Source: Pseudomonas graminis
Lineage (GTDB): Bacteria > Pseudomonadota > Gammaproteobacteria > Pseudomonadales > Pseudomonadaceae
Direction of reading: 5' to 3'
Assembly (NCBI RefSeq): GCF_900111735.1
Contig: NZ_FOHW01000025.1
Location: 26,117 to 90,116, forward strand
DNA length: 64,000 nucleotides
Part shown: piece by piece, positions 1-7,147 of the stretch
Position numbering within the stretch: position 1 is the first letter of the stretch
Layout: every line of letters begins with the position of its first letter
Notes under the pieces: generated by a model
Database searches by the model: none
What the model was told of the DNA's origin: nothing
What the model saw: only the letters and a program-made list of their open reading frames with translations
Made by a program: the position numbers and the translations under genes

Positions 1-181
1 CGGGATCGGCACCAACCTGACCGCCGACATCCCGGGGATCCAGCCGATGAGCATCGTGCTGAAAATGACCGCCTGCGCCGGCCAGCCCGTCGCCAAGATT
101 TCCGACGAGCCCGGCAAAACGCAGTGCAAGGACCCGGAATTCGTGTCCTATCTGCGCCACGTATTCAAGGTGCCAGCCTGA
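1..181 (+). CDS. pncB: Nicotinate phosphoribosyltransferase, C-terminal end (partial)
   Basis: Only the last 59 codons are in the window; the open frame enters at base 2 and stops with TGA at 179-181. The residues (GIGTNLTADI near the start, then VLKMTACAGQPVAKISD) match the C-terminal part of PncB, which makes nicotinate mononucleotide from nicotinate and PRPP in NAD salvage. The call is supported by nadE, the last enzyme of NAD synthesis, starting 58 bp downstream on the same strand, a pair I recall as conserved in Pseudomonas. Identification rests on a short tail plus context. Confidence 0.88.
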   Translation, partial: GIGTNLTADIPGIQPMSIVLKMTACAGQPVAKISDEPGKTQCKDPEFVSYLRHVFKVPA

Positions 182-239
182 GTCGAGCACCGACCGCCGC
201 CCTTTTTATGCCATTCCTTTTTTGCTCGAGGAGTCAATC

Positions 240-1067
240 ATGCAAGACGTACAGCGCGAGATCGCCCGGCAGCTCAACGTCCAGCCGCCTTTTGCCAATG
301 ATGAGGTGCTGCAGGCGGAAGTCAGCCGCCGCGTGCAATTCATCAAGGACTGCCTGCATAACGCCCGTCTGAAGGTGCTGGTGCTGGGCATCAGTGGTGG
401 CGTGGATTCGCTGACAGCGGGTTTGATGGCCCAACGCGCCATTCGCGAGCTGCGTGAAAGTACCGGCGACAATGCCTACACCTTCGTCGCCGTGCGCCTG
501 CCGTATCACATCCAGCACGACGAACACGAAGCCACCGCATCGGTGGATTTCATCAATCCCGATGAGCGCCACACAGTGGACATCGCGCCCTCGGTGAAGG
601 CGCTGGTCGGGCAGATCAAAGCCTTCGAGGGCCAGCCGGCCAATACCGTGGATTTCGTCAAAGGCAACATCAAGGCCCGGGCGCGAATGGTCGCGCAGTA
701 CGCCATTGCTGGCGTGAAAGGCGGTCTGGTCATCGGTACCGACCATGCGGCTGAAGCGGTGATGGGTTTCTACACCAAGTTCGGCGACGGCGCCTGCGAC
801 CTGGCGCCGTTGAGCGGTCTGGTGAAGAATCAGGTCCGCGCGATCGCCCGCAGCTTCGGCGCACCGCAGAATCTTGTGGAGAAAGTCCCCACCGCCGACC
901 TCGAAGAACTGGTCCCCGGCAAACCGGACGAAGCGGCCCACGGCATCAGCTACGCCGAGATCGACGCCTTCCTGCACGGCGAGCCGGTCAAACAGGAAAC
1001 CGCCGAGATCATTGTCAGCACTTACCGCAAGACCCAGCACAAACGGGATCTGCCGTACGCGCCGTAA
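240..1067 (+). CDS. nadE: Ammonia-dependent NAD+ synthetase
   Basis: 275 aa cytoplasmic enzyme that amidates nicotinate adenine dinucleotide to NAD+ using ATP and ammonia. The ATP pyrophosphatase P-loop SGGVDS lies at residues 52-57, and there is no glutaminase domain, so it is the short NH3-dependent form. An in-frame ATG 18 bp upstream exists (222), but ATG 240 is preceded by GAGGAG at a good distance and gives the usual family length. It follows pncB by 58 bp and is probably co-transcribed with it. A REP inverted pair lies just downstream. Confidence 0.96.
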   Translation: MQDVQREIARQLNVQPPFANDEVLQAEVSRRVQFIKDCLHNARLKVLVLGISGGVDSLTAGLMAQRAIRELRESTGDNAYTFVAVRLPYHIQHDEHEATASVDFINPDERHTVDIAPSVKALVGQIKAFEGQPANTVDFVKGNIKARARMVAQYAIAGVKGGLVIGTDHAAEAVMGFYTKFGDGACDLAPLSGLVKNQVRAIARSFGAPQNLVEKVPTADLEELVPGKPDEAAHGISYAEIDAFLHGEPVKQETAEIIVSTYRKTQHKRDLPYAP

Positions 1068-1131
1068 TCCTTCCGGGAACGGAAGCGCGCCTTTGGGCTG
1101 TGAATCCAGTCGCTTAAGCGCATGCAAATCC

Positions 1132-1220
1132 TGTAGGAGCGCGCTTGCCCGCGAAAGCGTTTTGTCAGTCGCCATGTGCATAACTGACCCAACTCGTTCG
1201 CGGGCAAGCGCGCTCCTACA
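1132..1220. repeat. REP inverted pair (REPIN-like), element A
   Basis: Two inverted arms: TGTAGGAGCGCGCTTGCCCG begins at 1132 and its near-perfect reverse complement ends at 1220. The 89 bp element sits in the 292 bp gap between nadE and the DUF1338 gene, and the loop holds a smaller inverted repeat (GTCAGT/ACTGAC). Two more elements of exactly the same 89 bp length occur at 3513 and 39961. This is typical of Pseudomonas REP doublets mobilised by a RAYT transposase encoded elsewhere. The rest of the gap shows nothing I can name. Confidence 0.9.
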
Positions 1221-1359
1221 GTGATTCACGCGATACACAGCGCAGGTCGAACGGTGCTGCATTCAAAAACGGAATGAACCCGTTAGTTCTTTTCGCTTGA
1301 TGGCGCTCGCCATCACGGCTTACATAGCGCTCTGACTATCCCGCCCAGAGCCGCTATCC

Positions 1360-2385
1360 ATGACTGCTTTCCAAGGCCTCTTCACCCTCGTTGCGTCCAC
1401 CGTCGGCCAGCCCGCTGCAGCATGGCTGGAACACCGCGTCGAGGTGCCACAAGCGCTGAGCGGGTTTTCCTGGTCTGAAGAGGCGATCCATCGCGTGTGG
1501 CTCGCCGAAGCGTTGAACCTTTGCCTGTTTCACAAGCTGGTGGAGGCAGTGCCGGACGGGCTTCGCTATGTGGACGAGCAATTCGAGGTCGGCCGCAAGG
1601 TGGTGTTTGACCACGGCGCCATCCGCACCGTCGATTGGGCGGGGAACGGCGAATTGCCGCGTGGTCGTCAGGCCTTCTCGCGCCTGCTGGAGCCGCTGGG
1701 TTTCACCGATGTGCGCACCTATCCGCTGACCAAGCTGAACATGACCGGCTGGGGCTATCGTCAGATGGACCTGCCGGAAGACATCGCGCAGTTCTTCGTT
1801 TCCGAACTGCACCCAGGGCGACTCAGTCAGTCGTTTCAAGACGCGGTCAGCCGCGTCGTCGGCTCGAGCCGCGACCCGTTGAGCCCTGAAGACCTGAGTG
1901 TCCTCAATCGCCTGCGCACCACCCGGCATTGCAGCCTGGCGGAAGCCACGCGCCTGCTGCCGGCGCTGTACCGCGCGTTCGGCCGCCAGCACGGCGTCGT
2001 TCGGGAGGACGACTATCGCCAACTGTTGAGCGAAAGCGCGGAAATGGCGTGGATCGCTACTGAAGGCAACAGCTTCAATCATCTGACCGACCGGGTGGTG
2101 AATCTGGAAGCGACAGTGGCCGAGCAGAATCGGCGCGAGCGGCCGATGAAGGACAGCATCGAGGTATCAGGTTCGGGAAGGGTCATGCAGACCGCGTACA
2201 AAGCCTGCACGGTAAGCCGAGAACTCTTGAATGCCCAGGGCGTCGTGGTGGCGCATAAGGTGCCGGGCTCATTCGTGGAGTTCATTCAGCGCAAGATCGA
2301 CCCTGATAACGGCAGGATCGATCTCAACTTCGACAGCAGCAACGCCCAGGGCATCTTCAAGATGACCGATTCGAAGCAGGCTTAG
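1360..2385 (+). CDS. DUF1338 family protein (2-oxoadipate dioxygenase/decarboxylase-like)
   Basis: 341 aa, cytoplasmic. Two segments match the DUF1338/HglS (YdcJ) fold as I remember it: FDHGAIRTV (about residue 85) with a likely metal His, and FNHLTDRVVNLEA (about 237) with a second His; EFIQRK (about 306) could supply the Glu ligand. HglS is an Fe(II) enzyme that converts 2-oxoadipate to D-2-hydroxyglutarate in lysine breakdown. This protein is about 100 residues shorter than HglS and no lysine-catabolic gene is near, so the substrate is unknown. It is followed by azurin in the opposite direction with a 3 bp gap. Confidence 0.8.
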   Translation: MTAFQGLFTLVASTVGQPAAAWLEHRVEVPQALSGFSWSEEAIHRVWLAEALNLCLFHKLVEAVPDGLRYVDEQFEVGRKVVFDHGAIRTVDWAGNGELPRGRQAFSRLLEPLGFTDVRTYPLTKLNMTGWGYRQMDLPEDIAQFFVSELHPGRLSQSFQDAVSRVVGSSRDPLSPEDLSVLNRLRTTRHCSLAEATRLLPALYRAFGRQHGVVREDDYRQLLSESAEMAWIATEGNSFNHLTDRVVNLEATVAEQNRRERPMKDSIEVSGSGRVMQTAYKACTVSRELLNAQGVVVAHKVPGSFVEFIQRKIDPDNGRIDLNFDSSNAQGIFKMTDSKQA

Positions 2386-2388
2386 CGG

Positions 2389-2835
2389 TCACTTCAACGT
2401 GACAGTGCCTTTCATCATCCCGATGTGGCCTGGGAACGAGCAGAAGAAGCCGTATTTCTCGGCCGGGTCCAGTTTGGATACGTCGAAGGTGACCGAATCC
2501 TTCTCGCCTCCGCCGATCACTTTGGTGTGGGCAATAACGCGCGCGTCACCGTCCTTCAGATAATCCTTGTCGATGCCGACGCTCATGCCGTCTGTGGCGA
2601 TCTGCGACATTTCATCGTATTTGCTGATGACCAGGTTGTGGCCCATCACGGCCTTAGGCAGGCTGCCGGAGTGTTTCAGGTTCACGGTGAACTGCTTGCA
2701 GCTCTTGTCGATTTCGATGGCTTTGGTGGTGAACGTCATCTGGTCGGTGGAATCGACTTCGACCGAGCATTCGGCCGCCAGCAGGTGCCCACTGGCCAAA
2801 GTCAGAACGGATGCAGCGACAAGCTTGCGAATCAT
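2389..2835 (-). CDS. azu: Azurin (periplasmic blue copper protein)
   Basis: 148 aa precursor: 20-residue Sec signal peptide, then a 128 aa mature protein starting AECSVEV. In mature numbering the copper site is complete: Gly45-His46 (MGHN), Cys112, His117 and Met121 (CSFPGHIGMM), with the Cys3-Cys26 disulfide also present. It carries single electrons in the periplasm, classically linked to denitrification and oxidative stress. The ATG is preceded by CAGGAGAC. Upstream on the coding strand there is TTGATAACGTGTTTT (about 2892-2906), only a half match to an ANR/FNR box, so oxygen control is suggested but not shown. Confidence 0.97.
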   Translation of the reverse strand: MIRKLVAASVLTLASGHLLAAECSVEVDSTDQMTFTTKAIEIDKSCKQFTVNLKHSGSLPKAVMGHNLVISKYDEMSQIATDGMSVGIDKDYLKDGDARVIAHTKVIGGGEKDSVTFDVSKLDPAEKYGFFCSFPGHIGMMKGTVTLK

Positions 2836-3019
2836 GGTGCGTCTCCTGGTGGGCAGCCTGCAACTTTGTACACAAGGACTGCCCTCAAATTAAAACACGT
2901 TATCAACCGGTAATACCGGTCACCTCGGGTGGCACTATCAGTGCCATCGAGACAATCAAACAGTCAGCACTACGATGGCTGCATAAGCTCGCCCTGTCAC
3001 CTATCTTCAGGACGATCCC

Positions 3020-3148
3020 ATGCAACTCTCCAGCATTTTCCGCAGCTTGCTCGCCGCTTACGCCTGTGGCGCATCGGGCAGTTACGACCGCGCCAGCCAG
3101 GCTTACGGCGTCTATCAACGTGCGGTTTCCAACGGACAGGACCTGTAA
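3020..3148 (+). CDS. Small ORF, 42 aa, unknown
   Basis: ATG at 3020 with CAGGA eight bases upstream, TAA at 3146-3148; 42 codons. It starts MQLSSIFRSLLAAYACGA and continues with a Tyr/Gln-rich tail (YDRASQAYGVYQRAV). Third positions are mostly G or C, as in coding sequence here. It fills most of the otherwise empty 423 bp gap between azurin and the next gene. I do not recognise the family. It may be a conserved small Pseudomonas protein or a chance ORF; comparing synonymous and non-synonymous change in relatives would decide. Confidence 0.5.
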   Translation: MQLSSIFRSLLAAYACGASGSYDRASQAYGVYQRAVSNGQDL

Positions 3149-3258
3149 TGGCGGGCGACTGACCAGCATCGATGACCGCCTGAGGAAAAATACCACGCCG
3201 GTTTTGCACCATTCTCAGGCAGAATGTGCTGACTTATCGTCTGCCTCGAGGACTGCCC

Positions 3259-3471
3259 ATGGCCAAACCCAACTATTCCTTCGCCAAACGCCAACGTGAT
3301 CTGGCAAAAGAGCAAAAGAAAGAGGAAAAAGCACAGCGCAAGCAGGCCGAGAAGGCTGAAGCAGAGGCTGGAGAAGGTGCAGTCGTAGACGGCGAAAACG
3401 CCGAAGGCTCCACCGAAGCTGATGGCGCCACCGACGTAAAAGGCTCCGCTGAAGAAAAGCCTGCTGAGTGA
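3259..3471 (+). CDS. Small charged hypothetical protein, 70 aa
   Basis: Start MAKPNYSFAKRQRDLAKEQK chosen because GAGGACTGCCC precedes ATG 3259; an upstream in-frame ATG at 3226 has no such site. The first 45 residues are a Lys/Arg/Glu-rich helix; the rest is an acidic Ala/Gly/Glu tail, probably disordered. Proteins beginning MAKPNYSFAKRQRDLAKE are, as I recall, widespread and uncharacterised in Pseudomonas. A nucleic-acid or ribosome-associated role is possible from the basic helix but not shown. Confidence 0.8.
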   Translation: MAKPNYSFAKRQRDLAKEQKKEEKAQRKQAEKAEAEAGEGAVVDGENAEGSTEADGATDVKGSAEEKPAE

Positions 3472-3512
3472 TCATCTGATTCAGCGCAATGGGATGGATG
3501 AACGCGAAAATC

Positions 3513-3601
3513 TGTAGGAGTGAGCTTGCTCGCGATAGGATTTTCGCCGTGATCCATCCATTGGCTGACACTCATCTATCGTGGGCAAGCGCGCTCCTGC
3601 A
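3513..3601. repeat. REP inverted pair, element B
   Basis: Arms TGTAGGAGTGAGCTTGCTCG (from 3513) and its diverged inverse ending CGCGCTCCTGCA at 3601; total 89 bp, the same length as elements A and C. The left arm is more diverged than in A and C. An outer inverted repeat is also present: GGATGGATGAACGCGAAAATC (3492-3512) pairs imperfectly with GATTTTCGCCGTGATCCATCC (3540-3560), which could form an alternative hairpin. It lies between convergent genes and may also act as a transcription stop or mRNA stabiliser. Confidence 0.85.
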
Positions 3602-3614
3602 ACAGGCCTCCCCC

Positions 3615-4511
3615 TCACATCGCAATCGGCATCACGGTCACACGCACTTCCGGGTCGTGGCTCCCGCCTCCCAGAATCACCCCGCGCAACGGCGACACGT
3701 CAGAAAAATCCCTCCCCCACGCCAGACTGATGTGCTCAAGCGCCGGCTGAACGTTGTTGGTCGGATCAAAATCAACCCAACCCAGCACCGGACAGAACAC
3801 CGAGACCCACGCGTGGGACGCATCGGCGCCGATCAGCCGTGGCTGACCGGGCGGCGGCTGGGTCAGCAGATATCCGCTGACATAACGCGCCGCCAGCCCG
3901 CGCGAGCGCACGCAGGCCAGCATCAGATGAGCGAAGTCCTGACACACGCCACGACGGGTTTCGAGCACTTCCACCAATGGCGTGGCAACCTGAGTCGCCT
4001 CGCCGTCAAACGTGAACTCTTCGAATATCTTTTCCATCAACGCCTGCGCGCACATCAGCAGCGGCCGTCCAGCGGGAAAGCAGCTGGCTGAGAAATCGAC
4101 GAACGTCTGCTTCAGGTGCACGTAAGGCGATTCGAAGCGATAGCGGCAGGCATCGAGGATGTCCGGCGCCATCCTCGACGCGCTGTAGGTCAGCCGATGC
4201 TGCGCCTCGTCCCATGCAGCGGAGCCATTGAAATCCAGCCGCGGCCGTTCCAGCACTTCAATGCGCAGGCGCGCGTTGACCTGCAGCTCATCGTGGGGGC
4301 GTTCGAATGCCAGGCGCGTCAGCGGATTGCCGAAAACGTCCAGCTCATCGCGGCGCGTGGTCGGCGTCGGGCTGATAACCAGGTGCTGCTCCAGGCAGCG
4401 CTGCCAGGGACTGCGTCGCGGCCACAGATGGGCGAGCTGCTGCGCCAGGGAAACCGGGCTGTCGTATTTGTAGTGCGTGTCGTGGAGGATCTGATACTGG
4501 GCACTGTTCAT
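3615..4511 (-). CDS. Transglutaminase-like cysteine protease/amidase
   Basis: 298 aa with a transglutaminase N-terminal beta domain (residues about 5-85) and a transglutaminase-like core. The triad is visible: Cys190 (RRGVCQDFAH), His233 (ASHAWVSV) and Asp249 (WVDFDPTNN). It starts at the stop of the upstream ATP-grasp/alpha-E gene (TAATG, 1 bp shared), so the two are translationally coupled. Families of this set (COG1305 with COG2307/2308) were proposed by comparative genomics to make or trim amide-linked peptides; no product is known. No signal peptide is evident. Confidence 0.9.
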   Translation of the reverse strand: MNSAQYQILHDTHYKYDSPVSLAQQLAHLWPRRSPWQRCLEQHLVISPTPTTRRDELDVFGNPLTRLAFERPHDELQVNARLRIEVLERPRLDFNGSAAWDEAQHRLTYSASRMAPDILDACRYRFESPYVHLKQTFVDFSASCFPAGRPLLMCAQALMEKIFEEFTFDGEATQVATPLVEVLETRRGVCQDFAHLMLACVRSRGLAARYVSGYLLTQPPPGQPRLIGADASHAWVSVFCPVLGWVDFDPTNNVQPALEHISLAWGRDFSDVSPLRGVILGGGSHDPEVRVTVMPIAM

Positions 4512-7012
4512 TAGACGGACACCGTGCGCTGACTGACATCGTCGACGTGGGCGAAGTGACGCAGCGCCAGCCGATCAGACACATGGCCGCTGGTCTCGCC
4601 GATGGTCTGCAGCAAATCCGCCAGCCCATCCAGCGCAGCTTTGACGCTGCTCGTGCCGAACAGACCCTCTCCCAGACAGCCCAGATCGAAGACCGACAGC
4701 CGCTGGATCAGCGCCGCGAGACTATTGTCCTGGGGCACCCCGAAATCCTCGTTCATGCGTTTCACCGAGCGGGCCACCAGCTTGAGCTGAAATAACACCG
4801 CGTGGGGGTTCTGATCATCCAGCACCAGCAAATCGAGCACCGGGATCAACTGCGGCAGGGCCAGATAGCGCGAGCGGTAAGTGATGCCGCTATTACCCAG
4901 CTCAAGCAGCCCGTCCAGAGCATCCTGATGAAATACCGCCTCGCTGCGCAGGAATGCCGCCAGCGTCGTGCACAGAAACTGCAAGCGCTCGATGCGCCGC
5001 CCGATCATCAGGAAGCGCCAGCCCTCGTCGCGGGTCATGTCGTCCAGGGCAAAACCGGACAGCGCCGCCAGTGACATCACCAGCCGGTTGAGAAAATCCA
5101 GCAACTCGCCGAAGTCGGGACTCTCGGTTTCCAGGCTCATCGCTTCACGCTGCAACTCCACCAGCGCCTGCCAGTTCTCCCGGGACAACTTGCCGCGCAC
5201 CTGGGACGCCGCCCACTGCAGTCGCTGCAAATTCGAGCGCAGGCTGAACGGCCAGTCGTCACCCAACAGCGCTTCAAGCAGACGCTCATGCAGCTCGCTC
5301 GGCTCTTCTTCGTCCTGGAGCGGCAGCAGGTTCAAGCGTTCGGCCAACTCGACCGCCGCTTGCAGGGCGACCGGGTCATCGCCGTCGACATAGCGCGTGA
5401 GCATGATGCGCAGGAGGCGCGCACTGTTGTCGCATCGCTCGCAGTAGCGGCCGAACCAGAACAGATTTTCCACCACCCGCGACGGCAGATAAGGGTCGCG
5501 ACGCACCAAGTCATGCACACCCAACGAATGGCGATGTTTCCACGGTTCGCTGCCCAGCGGGCGCTCGCCAAGAATCCAGGTGTCCTTGCTCGCCCCGCCC
5601 CGCTGCATCGACACCACGTCGGCGTCGGCGTCGGCAGCCACGCGGGTCAGTCCGCCCGGCAGGACACGATAGCCATCGGCCGTTGCCACCGCGTACACGC
5701 GCATGCCGATGGCGCGGGGTTGCAGCTGACTGTCCTCGCCGTGCCAGACCGGAGCGTGGGACAACTGCGCCAGTTCCTGAGCGACGTAGGCATAGGGCCG
5801 GGCCTGCATGCGCGCGGCCAGGGCCTGACGCTCTTCGTCGCTGAGATCACGGCCGAACACCGGGGCGAAACTCTGCGAAGGAAATGCGGGCTTGATGAGC
5901 AGCTCGGGCATCTTCTCCAGCGCCTGGGCCAGCACCGGCGGCTCGCCGCACCACCACGTGGCAATCGACGGCAGCAACAACTCTTCGCCAAACAGGTGTT
6001 CATTGATCTTCGGCAAAAACCCCAACAGCCCCGGTGATTCCAGCACGCCGCTGCCCAAGGCATTGGCAACCAGCACGCGGCCCTGTCGCACCGCTTGAAG
6101 CAGGCCCGGCACGCCCAGCGCCGAATCGGTGCGCAGCTCCAGTGGATCGCAGAAATCGTCGTCAAGACGGCGCATGATCGCGTGAACACGACGCAGCCCG
6201 CTGAGGGTTTTCAGATAGACCGTGTCGTCGCGCACAGTCAGGTCGCTGCCTTCCACCAGCGGATAGCCCAGCTGACCGGCCAGATAAAGATGCTCGAAAT
6301 AGCTCTCGTTGAAACGTCCGGGCGTCAGCAACACCACCAGCGGTGCTTCGTGGCTGGTCGGTGCCTGGCGCGCGAGGGTTTCCTGCAACGACCGAAAGAA
6401 ATTCGAGAGGTGCTGGACTTGCATATCCCGGTACAACTCGGGAAACGCACGCGACACGATCAGACGGTTTTCCAGCGCATAACCGGCACCCGACGGCGCC
6501 TGAGTCCGGTCGGCGGTCACCCACCAGCGGCCATCGGGCGTGCGCGCCAGGTCAACCGCGTACACATGCAGAAAAGTGCCTTCAGGCGGCTTTACGCCCT
6601 GGCATGGCCAGAGAAAATTGTTGTGGCCGAACACCAGCTCCGCCGGCAGCAGACCTTCGGCGATCAGTTCCTGCGGGCCGTAGAGATCGGCCAGCACGGC
6701 ATTGAGCAGACGGGCACGCTGGGCGATACCGGCCGCCAGGGGCTGCCACTCTTCCAGTGGAATCACGTGGGGCAGCATGTCCAGTTCCCAGGGTCGATCG
6801 GCACCCTTGGGGTCGGCGTAGACGTTATAGGTCACGCCGTTTTCCTGAATCTGCCGGGCGAGCAGCGCCTGACGCTGGAAGAGCTGCGAAGGCGTGCTGC
6901 GCTGGAGATGCTCGTACAGACGCTGCCAATGCGGCCGAACGGCGCCGCTGGCATCCAGCATCTCGTGATAGGTACCCGAGGTGAGCGGATAGTGGTCAAG
7001 CAGGTCAGGCAT
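4511..7012 (-). CDS. Circularly permuted ATP-grasp / alpha-E domain fusion
   Basis: 833 aa from the ATG at 7012 (MPDLLDHYPLTSG); a longer TTG start at 7048 is open but the shorter form is the usual family N-terminus. Residues about 1-500 are the permuted type-2 ATP-grasp (DUF404/407), about 515-830 the helical alpha-E domain (DUF403; begins near RDPYLPSRVVENLFWFGRYC). ATP-grasp enzymes form amide bonds through acyl-phosphates, so this is probably a peptide ligase working with the two transglutaminase-like proteins beside it. In many genomes the two halves are separate genes; here they are fused. Confidence 0.88.
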   Translation of the reverse strand: MPDLLDHYPLTSGTYHEMLDASGAVRPHWQRLYEHLQRSTPSQLFQRQALLARQIQENGVTYNVYADPKGADRPWELDMLPHVIPLEEWQPLAAGIAQRARLLNAVLADLYGPQELIAEGLLPAELVFGHNNFLWPCQGVKPPEGTFLHVYAVDLARTPDGRWWVTADRTQAPSGAGYALENRLIVSRAFPELYRDMQVQHLSNFFRSLQETLARQAPTSHEAPLVVLLTPGRFNESYFEHLYLAGQLGYPLVEGSDLTVRDDTVYLKTLSGLRRVHAIMRRLDDDFCDPLELRTDSALGVPGLLQAVRQGRVLVANALGSGVLESPGLLGFLPKINEHLFGEELLLPSIATWWCGEPPVLAQALEKMPELLIKPAFPSQSFAPVFGRDLSDEERQALAARMQARPYAYVAQELAQLSHAPVWHGEDSQLQPRAIGMRVYAVATADGYRVLPGGLTRVAADADADVVSMQRGGASKDTWILGERPLGSEPWKHRHSLGVHDLVRRDPYLPSRVVENLFWFGRYCERCDNSARLLRIMLTRYVDGDDPVALQAAVELAERLNLLPLQDEEEPSELHERLLEALLGDDWPFSLRSNLQRLQWAASQVRGKLSRENWQALVELQREAMSLETESPDFGELLDFLNRLVMSLAALSGFALDDMTRDEGWRFLMIGRRIERLQFLCTTLAAFLRSEAVFHQDALDGLLELGNSGITYRSRYLALPQLIPVLDLLVLDDQNPHAVLFQLKLVARSVKRMNEDFGVPQDNSLAALIQRLSVFDLGCLGEGLFGTSSVKAALDGLADLLQTIGETSGHVSDRLALRHFAHVDDVSQRTVSV

Positions 7013-7147
7013 GGAAGGCTCGGCAGACAACAAAAGGACTCGAATCAACTGCGCTCAGAGTAGCGCAGACAACATGACACGCAGGTGCGCTTCCACGTTT
7101 GGATCTGCAGCACGGCGACCTGACCCCACGTCAGGTCGCCGGCGCTG

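Noticed and set aside
2892..2906. ANR/FNR box upstream of azurin
   Set aside because: Only one half-site (TTGAT) is good; the other half does not match, so it is mentioned but not listed.
2811..3299. 162 aa open frame across the azurin upstream gap
   Set aside because: No ribosome site, overlaps the azurin start and the better-supported 42 aa ORF, and has no recognisable motif.
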